From: Zoroaster sp. YZ-2022
Taxonomy: Eukaryota > Echinodermata > Asteroidea > Forcipulatida > Zoroasteridae
NCBI GenBank assembly: GCA_029582265.1
Contig: CM055837.1
Location: forward strand, 15,846,369 to 15,910,368
Reading direction: 5' to 3'
Length of the DNA: 64,000 nucleotides
The notes below the pieces were generated by a model. It saw only the letters and a program-made list of their open reading frames with translations, made no database searches and was not told where the DNA came from. Positions 1 to 14,400 of the stretch are shown one piece after another (the stretch's first letter is position 1; each line of letters starts with the position of its first letter). The position numbers and the translations under genes are program-made.

Positions 1-143
1 CTAATCCCTGAACTTTGAACGAGCCGCTGCCGATCCATGCTTTGATTTAATTCATGGCTACGTGTTTTTAAGGTAACGCCCATATTCTGCATATATTTAA
101 ATATGTGCGCCAGCCAGAGTCACAGACCACCATGGATAGACAG

Positions 144-337
144 CAGAGCTGCCAACTCTTCCGGATTCTGCGGAAGACTTCGCGTATTTGACGGTAATTT
201 ACTTACTTAAAATATATGCAAGGAGGCCTGTCCTTTTGGTGCCAAAAGGAGAGGCCTCCTTGCATATATTTTAAGTAAGTAAATTACTGTCAAATACGCG
301 AAGTCTTCCGCAGAATCCGGAAGAGTTGGCAGCTCTG
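144..337. mobile_element. Foldback MITE, CAGAGCTGCC ends, copy 1
   Basis: Nearly the whole 194 bp is one inverted repeat: ends CAGAGCTGCCAACTCTTCCG and its complement, arms meeting at about 240. It is flanked by AGACAG on both sides (138-143, 338-343), a 6-bp duplication. A second copy lies at 16459-16642. Confidence 0.85.
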
Positions 338-1053
338 AGACAGTGAGACGTAAACATTGTCTCCACATTGTTGGATCAAATACCCCATTCAATCGAATCC
401 CAACACTTAAATCAGTCTTAATAGATTTCTTTGAGTGCTAGTGGCGGTGGATTATTAAACAACAACCTGTCAGGCGGCTCCTTTGTGATCCGACAGTCAG
501 TTTACTACAGAAGTAGTTCGATTTTTGTTTCTCACGAAAGCTGAAAAGATTTCCTAAGTTTTTTCCTATGGAATTTCTGGCCCAACTGACAATCGAGGAT
601 TTTGTTTAATCGCGATATATTTTTTACTTCACGATAATTTTTTTTTCATCGCGATATATTTTGTTCATCGCGATCTGCCGATATCTCGATGATTTAAAAA
701 GTTCTCGATATCATAATCGCGTAAAAAAAAATATCGCGATATTGGATATTATCGTGTCATCGCCCAAGCCTAGCTACTATATCACATGAAAGGTGAATTA
801 CAATATGCAACTGAGGGTTATGTGGACAAAGGAAACACTTGGCTACGTCCAACTTTGGTCTGTCCAGATTTGCCCTTTTGTTTTAATATAAATAATAATA
901 GTAATAATAAAGATTTGTTGTGCGCACATATCCACCCTGCTGGAGACAATATAAAAACCAATTTGAATATTTAAAACTGGTTTTTGATTTGACATACAAA
1001 CTGAGGTTGACTGACAGGCAACCATAATCAATTCACTCAGTTGTCTCAGTGAA
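338..1053. other. Non-coding, AT-rich with TATCGCGAT motifs
   Basis: No exon recognised. Between about 605 and 760 there are many short repeats of cgcgatat and atcgcgat, a degenerate inverted or low-complexity cluster. Probably within a SCAF8 intron downstream of the RS exon. Confidence 0.5.
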
Positions 1054-1303
1054 TTAACCAGTTCGCGTCGGGAATAAAAAAGTTTTTCTTGGCCCCTGTG
1101 CAGGTTTCTTTTTCCCACACACACATTAATGGAAGCTTCCACAGCACGTGGCCACGTCTTCTGAGCATGTCACCGTACACGCGTGGCTCAACCGAGCATG
1201 CATACAAATATTCCGGAGTTTCCTATGGCGTGTTTAGACACTCTCCGATCTGCGGTGCAAAAAAAATTGCGTGTATACACGGCCTCCGATGCGAACTGGT
1301 TAA
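1054..1303. mobile_element. TTAA MITE, CCAGTTCG family, copy 1
   Basis: TTAA followed by CCAGTTCGCGTCGGGAAT, ending GATGCGAACTGG then TTAA. 250 bp. Related copies are at 5085, 38657 and 55188 (short form) and 39631 and 53525 (long form). Confidence 0.85.
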
Positions 1304-2168
1304 AAGGTTGCTGCCCCTGTGGCACTGGGGCAATCTAAGAAACTCTTAGTTTTGCGCATCCATGTAACATGCAAAAAATTCTCGGTGAAGGAAAGTTCTG
1401 TTATTCCACAAACTTTTATCTATGAGTTCAACTTACATCTACACTTGAAATGGCACCAAAGTCTTCAAGATAAGATCTTAAGTCGTGCTCAGCTCCAAAC
1501 TTGGGAAGTCGGCCCACCCAAAGTGTCTTGGTGCACACTGTAAAAATAAAGAATTATAAATAATGTTAAGAAAATGTGTTGGAATTGCACAGAATGGCAA
1601 GAATCAAAGTGACAATGTGGACATATTTTTTTACCATAACGGCAAAAATTATTAATTTATTATCTCAACTAATTTCAACTTTTTTTTATAACTTGCATTT
1701 GAAGGAAACACATCAGGGTAATAGTTGGTAAAAATCTTATGCAGCGTCTTAGAACTCGGGAATGCTTAGAACATTTGATTGGGAAAATTGCCTGTTCCCA
1801 TCGGGAATACACATTGTTCTGACTATGAACAGGGTGACGTTCCATTTGGGAAGGCTATGTGTTCCCTAAAGAAGTGTACACACGCTGGGAACAACAGAAG
1901 TTTCCAGTGGGAAGACATGCTGTTCCTTTTGGGAATGCACTTTGTTCCATAAATGAACATTTCATATGGAACACGAATGTTGAGACACTCTCAGGCTGGC
2001 ATAGCGGCACTTTCCTCACCCTTCAAGGACTGGTAGTCCTGATTTTTAATTATTATTATAATTTATTGATTTTTTATTTAATTTAGTTTTTTTGGGGGAG
2101 GAGGGGGAACATTACCAAGTTTATAAAGTTCTCTTTGAATTCTCGAATTCCTTGTCGGCAGAACTCAC
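1304..2168. other. Non-coding; GGGAACA-rich decayed repeat
   Basis: No exon found. At 1780-2010 short alternating gttccc/gggaac motifs look like an old repeat; a similar patch is at 55880-55950. Confidence 0.4.
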
Positions 2169-2437
2169 CACTGAGATGCTTTTCCTTGAGTGGAGGAAGA
2201 CCCTTCCTCTCTCGCTCCCTCTCCAACTCTCTCTTCTCTTTCTCCCGCTTCCTCTCTTCCTCGTCTCGTTCCCGCCTCCTCTCGTGCTTGTCTCGCGAGC
2301 GCGACCTCTTTGACCGTCTGGAACGACTCCGGGAGCGTGACCGCTTCTTCCGTTTGGAGCGGGATCTCGATCTGGAGCCAGATCGAGAACGGGAACGTGA
2401 GCGGGACCTCCTCCTCTTTGGTGATCGGGACCTTGAC
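2169..2437 (-). CDS. SCAF8: SCAF8-like exon: RS domain
   Basis: After completing the split Arg codon it encodes about 60 residues of SR/RS dipeptides, then a charged ERKREKEKRELERERERKG helix and GLPPLKEKHLS. The last part matches vertebrate GLPPIRSKTLS immediately before the RRM. The acceptor is ttttcaag and the donor AGTG/GTGAGT. A 147-residue minus-strand reading frame here is an out-of-frame shadow. Confidence 0.92.
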
Positions 2438-5400
2438 CTTGAAAAGGAAGGTACGAGATTGGTAATTTTAGCAAACCATCAAACTGTTCAAGTTTCAGAC
2501 TTATTCCACTAGGCCATTTCAGAACAAATAGTGAAAATATCATTTCAGTTTGTGGTAACACCATGTGTTTATCTCAACTCTATCGTTAAGTGAGGTATAA
2601 GTTCTGAAAAGAACCTTATGGCACAATTCGTATCTCAACTGTCGCTAAGTGAAATTATGGTTCAGGGAGAACCAAGATCGGGCAACTGGTTTCTCAAAAA
2701 TTGCTAAGTGAGAATGTGGTTCAGGAAGAACCATGGGGACTTCACAGGGTCTTCTCTACATTTCGATTAGTGTGCTCTTATCAGCATCCGGGTAAAAAAA
2801 ATAGTCTAAATGTTGATTTTCGTAAAAATGGTGAATTATTTCTAGAGAAGATTGATACCATCAAGAGCTTTTACACCAAGTATATTTAACATAAAAAATT
2901 GCTTACTTTTGCAGAAACGATGCTGCTAATAACATATTTCACCAAGGCCAAGACCAGGGCAACAGAGGCCATGCCATCAGGCCTAGTTTATATTGTGTTT
3001 ATATGAGGTCAAATAACTGATAACACCTACCTGCTCTTGTCTCGGTGTCGGGATCGCTTGTGGGACGACACAATCTCTCCCTCCTCCTGGTCCTCGGGGT
3101 CATGGTGCCGCCGCTGCTGCTGCTCTTCAATAGCCGCTGCTTCTTGCTGCAGCATCAGCATCTGCTGCACCTCGTCATTCTCGTCTGATGGAATCGCTGG
3201 TGCTGCGGCGGGCTCTGGTGGTGCATCAGGCTCTGGGGGTCGCTGATAGAAGAACGGTAATGTTTGTTAGTTATGTGAAGTTACATTAACCCTAACTCCC
3301 TAGACAACAAAGCCAGTTGGAGGATTTTGAAGGATTTTTATTGTTTTAGTACAATGCCTAGGGAGTTAGGGTTAATTGATTAAAGCAGGTGTACACTTTT
3401 AGTAAAATTCTGTAAATGCATCCATACTTTATAAGAATCGTTAACTGCATACAGTGCAGCAGAGATTGCACACTGTGGGCACACATTATAAAGTACATGG
3501 TGTGCGTTGAACATGAGTAAAGTAAGATGCGCACATAAGATACAGTTCTCTCACATGCTGGGTTCATACTTCACGCAAAAGCGAAATTCGTGACGTCGAC
3601 AATGGACAAGGTTCACGGCAAATATTCGCGGCAAAGGTTCGCAAAAGTTGAACACGTTTCAACTTGCGCGAATCATTTGCTGCGAATTTGATGTCATAAA
3701 ATTCGCTTCGCATTCGCTTTTGCGTAAAGTATGAACCAGGCTTTACACCTCACTGCTTCTTTTTGAGACCTTACGTGTCACCCTGTGGGAAAAATAGGTC
3801 ATGAATTGCCCACATCTATTGCTCTTGGAGTGCTATGCTGTGGACTAGGCTATTATATGACTAGCCCACTTCATGTAAATAATGGACTTTTGGTTATACC
3901 CAAAAGCATTACTCAAAATAAGCCGTATGATGTTCGAGGACCCCTGAATCTTTTCCTTCTAGATGCTCTGTGGTGTATTCTGAGCATGTTTTATGGGTGG
4001 GGAGGGAATTTGTTTTAATTATTGATGAGTTGTATGCATGCCTTAATGTAATACAGATTTCAACCAGAGTGGTGTGTGAAAGTGTAGCAAGGGTGTGATT
4101 TGTCAAAAGTAAAACAATTCTAATAAATGGGTAGCGGGCCTGGGTCTCCCTTTGGTCTAGCGGACAAAGCCTCCTGAATGTTTAATTTTGGAGGATTTAC
4201 AGACTCTCCACATCCCCGCAAACAAGAAACTAGAGGTTTGGACACAATATAGGCCACTTCTTTCTTTCCTTGGTGGCTACTTATCTTCTTTCAAGAAAAT
4301 TTTGAGGCCAATGGAGATTTGTAACAAATCCTGAAATCCGGAAAAATCCTGAGAAATCACAGGCCTGGTGTAGACGAGGTTGCACAGAGATATCAGTTTA
4401 AAAACCAACCTGCATGAGTTTTGCGTAATTCGGCGGGGTCGGCACTCCGGGTTGGTGTCGTAGTTGCTGTCGGAGGAATTCCTGCTGGGTCTGGGCATGC
4501 TTTAACTCCTCTGTCAGTCTCTGCACAGTCTGTACGCTGGACTCCAGGCCGGTGGTCTTACTCTGCGCCACAGCGGCGTGCGTGTCCCTGCTTTCTTCTT
4601 CCTCCTCGTCCCCATAATCAAAATCTAACAAGGCCTGCCAGGGGAAAATAAATTTACAGGAATGTTAGGGAGGAGGGCCAAAGTCTGTAAAAATAGAGTA
4701 TGTCCCTGCCAATCAACATAACCTGGGCTTCTGGAGTGCCTAACCCAGCCAAATAGAGCTCATTATAATGGCTGTAGTTGTGAACAAAGGACAGCCAAGG
4801 TGTCAGTCAAGTCTGTGTTAACAATAAGAGCTATTTGAGATCTATACATTAGTAAAGGGTATTTTGTGCTCAGCTAGGGGATTATATAGGCTCTGGGCCT
4901 GGCTGGGCTTCTCAAAGGCTTGCCTGTACCACGACTTTGGCCCTTGTCCTTTAGGCCAACTCAGGGGAAGGATTCTCGTCTGACAGTTTTTCAATAACTG
5001 ATGGCAGAATGTATGTAATGCTCATGTTTAATTACCTGTATCGGTTTTTCCTTCTTCTTTCATCTTTTTTCATTCCACACATCATTAACCAGTTCGCGTC
5101 GGGAATAAAAAAGTTTTTCTGGGCCCCTGTGGCGGGTTTCTTTTTCCCACACACACATTAATGGAAGCTTCCACAGTGGGTGGCCGGCACTTCTGAGCAT
5201 GTCACCGTACACGCGTGGCTCAACCGAGCATGCATACAAATATTCCGGAGTTTCCTATAGTGTGTTTAGACGCTCTCCGATCCGTGGTGCAAAAAAAAAT
5301 TGAGTGTATACACGGCCTCCGACATGAACTGGTGCTAATTTTTAATAGCAAATTTTGAATATTTTTTGTAGTATTTTGCTAAGCAGTACAAGTGAAATGG

Positions 5401-8400
5401 TTTAGTTTCTATTTTTGGTCCCTGCACAACGTCACCTCCCAACCCCCTGTGCCCATGTAAAATTGTGCTTACAACAGAGAGTAACAATTGAAAAACCATT
5501 GCAGCGACTGAAAAATATGAACTGTAAAACCAGCAATTATTATTCTTTTAAGCCATCTTGCCAGGGTGAAACCCATGGCAGGGACTGAAAATCTAATCCA
5601 AGTCAGCTTGCTTCAATGGTGTGATTTGACAAAAGTAAAAAATCCTGAAAAAAATGGGTAGCGGGCCTGGGTCTCCCTTTGGTCTGGAGGACAAAGCCCC
5701 CTGAACCTCCTGTGGGTAGCAGGCCTGGGTCTCCATTTGGTCTGGAGGACAAAGCCCCCTGAACCTCCTGTGGGTAGCAGGCCTGGGTCTCCCTTTGGTC
5801 TGGAGGACAAAGCCCCTGAACCTCCTGTGGGTAGCGGGCCTGGGTCTCCCTTTGGTCTGGAGGACAAAGCCCCCTGTACCTCCTGTGGGTAGCAGGCCTG
5901 GGTCTCCCTTTGGTCTAGAGGACAAAGCCCCCTGAACCTCCTGTGGGTAGTGGGCCTGGGTCTCCCTTTGGTCTAGAGGACAAAGCCCCCTGAACCTCCT
6001 GTGGGTAGCGGGCCTGGGTCTCCCTTTGTTCTAGAGGACAGAGCCCCCTGAACCTCCTGTGGGTAGCGGGCCTGGGTCTCCCTTTGGTCTAGAGGACAGA
6101 GCCCCCTGAACCTCCTGTGGGTAGCGGGCCTGGGTCTCCCTTTGGTCAAAATCCCCCTGAACCTCCTGGATGTTTAATTTTGGAGGATTTATACAGACTC
6201 TCCACATCCAGTGAATGGATTGATGATTGATGGCTTGTCACAAAATGTCACATCACAAAATTTCAAATTTGTCAAATGTCACAGAATTTTTGGCACCTTT
6301 TGCACAGAATGTCACATCAGTTTTGCCTTTGTCGCATTTGATTGGCATAGATTAAAACATGACCAGTTGACCGGTGATACTCATGTCTGTTTCATGAAAA
6401 ATGGAACCACCACTAAAATGCAACATCAGATTACACTCTGTGTAAATCTACACTGAAGACTCGAAAGTACAAAAGAAAAATCAGGAAAAAGTGAAAGATT
6501 GCCCAAAGTGCCTCTGAAGTATAATCCAACTAAAGATGTTGCATTGCCCACTAGCCTCAGGATAGTGAATGGACCAATAGTAAGGCTATCACCTAGCAAA
6601 GTTCTTTGTCCAAATTTCCGTCATCTACATTTGGAGCTGGAATGTGCCAGAATGTCAGACAATTTTTAATACTTCTGTTTATGTTCCTTTTGTCACATTT
6701 TGTCACAAAATTGTCAAAATGTAACAGAATGTCACAGATATTCGGTCAATGAAATTTTGTCACAAAATGTCACCATGTCACAGATGATCCATTCTCTGCA
6801 CATCCCCACAAACAAGAAACTAGAGGTTTGGACACAATACAGGCTACTTCTTTCTTTCCTTGGTGGATACTTCTCTTCTTCCAAGAAGATTTTGCGGCAA
6901 AGGGAGATTTGTAAAAAAATCCTGAAATCAGGAAAATTCCCGAGAATCACAGGCCGAGTGGGATTTGGTTAACAGTGGGGGTAGTAGTATCACTATGCCA
7001 ACCTAATTCCCTGGTTTCTCAATGGTTCACCGCAAAATCTTACATGAGGTTACCACTGACATGATCCAACCGAAACTAACCTTGTTAAAACCGAGCGCTT
7101 TGCTTTCTAAAGCAGGGGCAGCGACGGATGCAGATGGTTTGCCACTGTCGCTTGACTTGTTGTTACCGCTTACAGCCTTGCCGGTCAGGGATGACAAGAA
7201 GCCGGTGAGAGTCTGGATCTGATCAACAAGGCTGCTGTCCAAGACAAGCCCCGTATTGCTGCTACTCGTCGACATCTCAGTGGCTTGCTTCTGTTTCTCA
7301 AGCTGCTGTTGGAGCAACTGCAACTGCTGCAGCTGCTGTTGTTGCTGTGCATCAATGAGAATGGACTTAATAATAATTATTCATTCTGTATGTAGCACAT
7401 TCTAGATAGACTTATGTCTCAATGCGCATTACATTATTACCTATGGCCAAAATCATTCCTGTTACCTTTCTCAGCTCCCGGGGGAGCATACAGCCCATAT
7501 ATGCAGCCTCTGGAAATATTTCTGTCAAAGCAATTGTTGATAATTTTTCCATTTTTTAAAGTTGTGTATCAACAAATAAAAATAATGACTTTTTGGGGAC
7601 ATCTTGTAAATATGGCTGTGACAACTACTACACCGACTGGATTTACAATCAAGAACACTGAAACGTAAATCATTGGATCAGTTCATATCCTAGTTACGAC
7701 CACGTTGCAAACACAGATTTTGTGCATATAACGATTGGCTGTGACTACTACACTGACATGATTTACGATAAAGACCACTGAAATGTAAATCATTGCATCG
7801 GTACAAGGTCGTATCTTAGTTATGACCTAGTTACAACCTTGTTGCAAACACAGATTTTGTGCATATGTGACCAGCTCCACAAAAATGGGTATTATGGGAC
7901 AAAATTAAAAAATTGAGTTACATACATAGCTGAATTGGTTACATTATAAGCTTTAATTGGGTGTAGGTTTGAACCCTGCGGCATTTTGCATTCTGGAGAT
8001 ATACTGATTTTTGCATATTCATATTGTACAAATTAACGGAAGTGCCTTCAGAGATACAGCCCTTTAAACACAGCAAGTGGAAAAAGAAATGAGCTAAGAA
8101 GAAACTCTCTTGAATGCCCATAGCAACAGTTATGTTCCTTTTGAGCTCCTTTAGGAATGCTTGTGCAATATAAATTTGAATTATCAAGCATCTTGAAGTA
8201 TTTTTTCAAATATTTTTGCTAATTTGCATAATGTGTAAAATTTAAACTTTTTGGTCAAATTGAAAGTCTATAAATCTTTTCATCTTTACTCATCAATAAT
8301 AATATTTCTGTAAATAAATTATTAAAGTATTGATATAATAGAAGCCAATAAACCAACAACAACAAAAATCACGTTGTATCGGGTCATATCCTAGTTACAA

Positions 8401-11400
8401 CCACGTTGCAAACACAGATTTTGTGCATATAATGAATGGCTGTGACAATTACTACACTGACCCGATTTACAATCAAGACCACTGCAACGTAAGTCATTGC
8501 CCTAATTACGACCCGACTGCAAACACAGATTTTGGTCCCGGATGAACACACAAAACCTATGGGAGCAGATGCTGTTGCACTCAACTGTATTCACTGTGGC
8601 ACATACAATACAACCTTGTTGCATAGTTGAGTTACGACCTTGTTGCATAGTTGAGTTACGACCTTGTTGCAAACAAAGATTTTGGTCCCTGTATTCACAT
8701 CTGACCTTGTTGCATTATCGAGGTACGACTTCGCTGATATGGGAAAATTAGAATCTAGTGCTTCTGCAACTTACATGTTGTTGCTGCTGTGTCTGTTGTA
8801 AAATCTGTTGGACAGCGGCAAGAGTTTCGTCCTTGCCTTCTCCCTTGGTCGGTGTGGGTTCAGCCTGGGACAACCAAGCCTTGACGTCCGCTGGCTTATC
8901 CTGCTTGGGAATACTGGGGGCTACGATGGTGGCTTCAGCTGCAGCTGAAAGAATAAAAAGTACTGTTTTTGTGATTATAATTACAGAAAAAAACAAAAAA
9001 ATTCAAATAATATAGTCTGCAAAAATACCTATGCAGGGTTCAAAATTAAGAAAAATATCCATTCGACAGCCAGGCTAGTAACTCAAGAATTTTCCTGGAC
9101 CAGAATAGTTTTTCAAAATCAATTGTTTGGTCTTCAGTACACTAGACCTGCATTTAAATCACTGGTCTTGGTCCAGTGGATATTTCGAGCCTTCGGTTAT
9201 CTCAAAAAACCTGCTAGGTGTAAACTTGATAGTTTCCAAAATCCCTTGAGATCCCTGTCTGAGGCTCTATCATTTTAAGTAAAATGATTTCCAACTAAAT
9301 TTGTGACCTCCAGAGGAAAAAAATTCAACACTAGAATGACTATGAAGAATGTGAGGCGAAAACTTACCAGCTTTCTCAGGGTTGGCCATATCCAACAGGG
9401 GCTGGATGATGTCCGCAGTAAACACAGCGTTCTTCTGCCACAGGTTGAGCACACGTACGATCTTGGCGCGCCCTTCTGGCGGGCACTTGAAGAGGAACTG
9501 GAACGTGTTGACGACGTTCTTCGCGAAGCGCGGTGCAAAGACATCCTTCTCAGCACCGAACTGTCCCAGAATGGATACAGGAATGACATTTTCAGTATGA
9601 AGGTAAATTTAAACAAACTTAATATTACCCATTATCAGAAGTCTATTATCTACATGAAGTGTCCACAGCATAGTACAATGGATTTGGGCCATTCAGACCG
9701 ATGTCCAAGGTCTCAAAAAGAAACTAGTCTGGGAGACTTACCCGGTGTGTGAGAGAACTCTATTTTGTGCGTGCACTTTAGCATTTATCACATTCACCAC
9801 ACAGAAAGGTTCGTCTGCGTCTAGTTCTGGGAACTAGCTTGGGGCGTCAAGCGCTTAATTCCATGATGCCTTATGGCAGGCCGGGCAGTGGAGCAAAACA
9901 CGCAACCATGCTCACTGTGCGTACGTGCATTTGAGTACAATCCGTGGTATGGATTACAGCAGGTTGGCCGACTTCATGTAGGTAATAGACTTCTGGCATT
10001 ACATATCAAAGGAAACGTACATAACACCACTGTCCATTCAAACATGGCCCTTGGTTTTGCTTGATTCTGGTGGATTCAGTACTGTACATGTATAGCCCAG
10101 TGAATTGAACATGATGCCATGTGTACCAAATCCATCAAACTCCACCGGCCGCTTATGTTGGATTCACGATTATGTATAGCCAAGCCATGGATGCTTTGCA
10201 TTTGTTACTGTACCAATGTGTACTAAATCCATCAAACTCCACCGGCCGCTTTTGTTGGATTCACGATTATGTATAGCCAAGCCATGGATGCTTTGCATTT
10301 GTTACTGTACCAATGTGTACTAAATCCATCAAACTCCACCGGCCGCTTTTGTTGGATTCACGATTATGTATAGCCAAGCCATGGATGCTTTGCATTTGCT
10401 ACTGTACCAATGTGTACTAAATCCATCAAACTCCACCGGCTGCTTTTGTTGGATTCATGACCATGTACAGCCAAGCCAGGGATACTTTGCAATTTCCGCT
10501 GTACCAATTCCATCAAAGTCCAACAACCGGATGACTTTTTTGTACATTTTAAAAACGGAATAGGCAATGATCTGATAAGGGCCAGATAATTAACAGGAAA
10601 CTTGGGCGATACATCTTTAAAGTGATGATAATCTTACCTGATGACGAGACTGTCTTACAATAGAATCAATCACGTACAGACCTGGTACTTTATACTCTGG
10701 CCGACACTGAGGACAAAAATACAAAATTAAACATTTATTTCTGGATATGTAGTGGTAAGGCATTTTCTTCTAGCTAAGGGGCACACTTCACTGTCTGCAA
10801 GGTTCTAGAGATAAAACTCCTCTAAGCTACCCTGTTATTCTCATCATAAGGATCACTAAAAGCACTCTAGAGTGTGAGTTTTCAAGTGTGTTATTTCTAG
10901 GATATGGAATGCCCTTACCTTGAGCATTAAGGTGGCTAATAAATAGCCTTGATATTATAACCAAAATTCTCAAAACCCATCAATTCAAAAGGGCTTTTTT
11001 ATTGTTAATAAAGTCATCTTCTGGTTTTGCGTTTGCTAACAATTTGTTCACGGCATTCATTGTAACTTTCAAATGCAGATATTATGTACACTTTGTGTAA
11101 AATTTCCCGAAATTTGTGGGCTGTGATACGCATTTGAATGGAATATTTGAATGCATTTGAATGGAATATTTGAATGCATTTGAATGGAATATTTGAATGG
11201 AATTTGCACAATATAAACGAATAAATTTAAATTATTATTTCTTCCATTAACCCTCCTACACATAGAGGCCACTGTAAACCACTAAATGTCCAATGTGTTG
11301 TACACACATTGTTTGTGCATATAAGCCACACTGACCCTTTGAAGTAATCTCCAATGTACATTACATACATGCATACAAAGACACATGTATACCACAGTGG

Positions 11401-14400
11401 ACCTTATTTTCAGCAGTTTATACTGTAAACAAACTCCCAATAATAAATCACCATCAGCCACTGAGACCAATAAACCATACCAAGCCTCCATCATCCATTG
11501 GGATTTTCAGCAGTTATTTTGTAAACACAGACTCTCCATAGTAACCTACCACCAGCCACTGAGTCTGGAACAAAGTAATATGCCCTGCAATGTCAATCAC
11601 AAACCACTAAAACCAACAGACATCTGAGGCATTATGTTACTATGCAATATAGCTATGAGGAGCCACTGCCTACCATAGCAATGGCTTGGAGTGGCCTGAA
11701 TGGGTTGTTTCAAAAATTTCACTGATTGTAGGAGGGTTAACCCTCCTCTCAAAATAATTGTCTACCAAATTGTTATACTGGTCAAAAATCAGACAACTGA
11801 TTGGTTTTGACTGCTAGATCACTTTGCCTATAAAGGGGTAATCGTTTGTCTAGCTAACATCAAGACATTGGCTATCATCAAGTGGCTATCATCAAGACAC
11901 TGTGTACAATTGTACCGCTAGAGGGCTACGACAGAGCTGATCGCGTCCACCGCCTCTGTAAAGTTCAAGGATACTATAATCTTTAACCCTAACCCTGCCA
12001 GATGCAGCAAAGTGCATCAGGTGGAAAAGTCTGGTGCACTTTGATGGATTCAGCTGTCAACACCAGTGCATAAGCAGCCAAGTCTGTTTCTATTGAGAGC
12101 TGGTCCCATTGAACAATGCCAGAGTTGTATCCTGCTGCGTTTGGTGACCACAGACTCTGAGGTAGTTCGGCCTTGAGATTTGTGACCTGATGGATTTTGC
12201 TGCACTGGGCAGACAAGTCACTTTGACAAACGATGCAATCTGTTGGTCTGGCAGGGTTTCTAGCCAAAATACCCTGGAGGGTTAGGGATAATGAAGGATA
12301 CTATAATCTATAATGAAGGATACTATAATCTATAATGAAGGATACTATAATCTATAATGAAGGATACTATAATCTATAATGAAGGATACTATAATCTATA
12401 ATGAAGGATACTATAATCTATAATGAAGGATACTATAACAGGGTTCGACCTTAGCGGTCGCCCGCTGTAAATGCACGGTGAAAACGGCGGCGCGGTCAAA
12501 CCCTTCCTTCAGTAGCCGCTGGGCGGTCAAAATATTGTCACCGATTGGCCTATATCAGCCCTGAAATTACGGCGGCATCGATGGCAATTGCCGTCAATGC
12601 CCTCACCCTCTGCCATGATGCCCTTTAAAAATGCCATTTTTCACGGCAACGAGTTGCTGTGCTTTTTCCCTGCATTGCCGTTGTGCCCACTTGTTTACAC
12701 ATATTATTTACTACGTACATGTACATTCTCACGGAAAAAATACATCGCCGCCACGCTCGATTGCGCGACCGGTGGCTGCGCTGCTAAGACCAAGTTCACG
12801 CAATGACCATTTGGGAACAAAATAGTCAAAATTACCTGGTACTCATGACCAAAATGATATAGCGGTTACCAGGCAATATCGGCTGCTTGGTCGTTGTACG
12901 AACTTGGCCGTTGCTAATACTTTGGTTGGTGTCAACAGTACCCACAACATAAACACTACGCCAGGCATTCGCGGGTATCAGCTAAAAATAGCATGGCGCG
13001 GCGTGGGGGCGCATGCAACGTAAATAATACATGTCGAGATTGTACCTAGACATGTGTGCGTACCGTGTGCATCGGATACAGCATCGACGTACGCATCGAT
13101 CGCGATCGTCGTGTCGCTGTACCGGCCGTACGTACTTGGCCAGGGCTTTTGGCAAATTTGGTCGTCGTCAACCTGCTGTCAACATGCTGTCAAAGGGACG
13201 ACTAGCAAATTAAAAAAAAGTGAACTGAATACTGCCACGTCCAAATGCATAAAACTTGATGGTTTTTTTCGGGTTAACATTGTGTTTTTTATTTATATTT
13301 AATTGGTGACATAAACTGTAAGTGTTACTGTTTTCATGTAGGCCTACATGTACATGTAAAAACCCAAACGGAGACAGATAAAGGAAACAAGTTTAGTCTT
13401 ATTGGAATGTGCTGAATTGGTGTGTTAATTTTTTTTTTTTTTTTTTAAAGATTGCCTTGGTGCCCTTTACGTTTTTTTTATCATTGCCGTGATGCCCTTT
13501 GAAAATCTTAAAAATTGCCTTGGTGCCCTGTTTTTAGCTGTTACGACCTGGTAGGTCGGAACAGCTATTGTTTTCGTCGGGATTTTTATATGTTTTTTAT
13601 TATTATTCTTTCCGGCCAAAACCCCATTGCCATAGCGTGGGCCCCTTGTGCGCGGCAAACGTCCTTCTTAGGATTAAAAGAAAGAGTCAAATCATATACC
13701 ATATGGAAGCTTATGCCTTGACGTAGTTTCTAAATGTCATTAGACTAAAATTCTTAATTAATTAGCTTAGTTATAGTCACGTGAATATTTAATTAGGCAA
13801 TCTTGTTACCACCATAGCTCAAGAAGTATACACCCGATCATCAAACTTTTTTTCAGTTATACATTTGTGGGGTATTGTAGATGTGCCTTTTGGCCTGCAA
13901 TGTCTTGTGACGTCATCATGACATCATTTATAACGCGTTTTGTATCTGTGTACAAAACACATGCACTGTGTGACCCAGTCACTTCATTAATCGCTAGTGA
14001 ATCTCAATGTCTTTGTACATAGTACACGCACAAATATCACGGTGGGCTGAAGCGAGTCTATTTAAAAACGATCTCTCTGAACGTGGTTTTCGTTATTGGA
14101 TTTTTCCTCTCGGTAACCTACGTACCAGCGGTTTGCCCCGTGACCGCGGTGATGCACAACTTGTCCGTACATGTGAGACTTCTGTCTTTGTTTAAACGTT
14201 AACGTTAGGATTATTCGGATTGAAGTGAACAGACGATCCCCAATTATTTTTTTGTAAGGTCTTTATGACCTAAATCTATTAGTGAGAAACCTATACATGT
14301 ATAATTTGTTTTAGTATACAGATAATGACTATACAAAACTAACGTTAACATTTTGTCATTAGTGTGCTGGCCATGTACATGAGTATGTATATGTGTACGG

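Noticed and set aside
2121..2564. 147-residue minus-strand frame over the RS region
   Set aside because: Wrong frame relative to the SR dipeptide frame that joins the neighbouring SCAF8 exons in phase.
12588..12825. Transposase frame inside the 12439-15870 hAT
   Set aside because: Short frames without hAT dimerisation or DDE motifs; the element looks non-autonomous.
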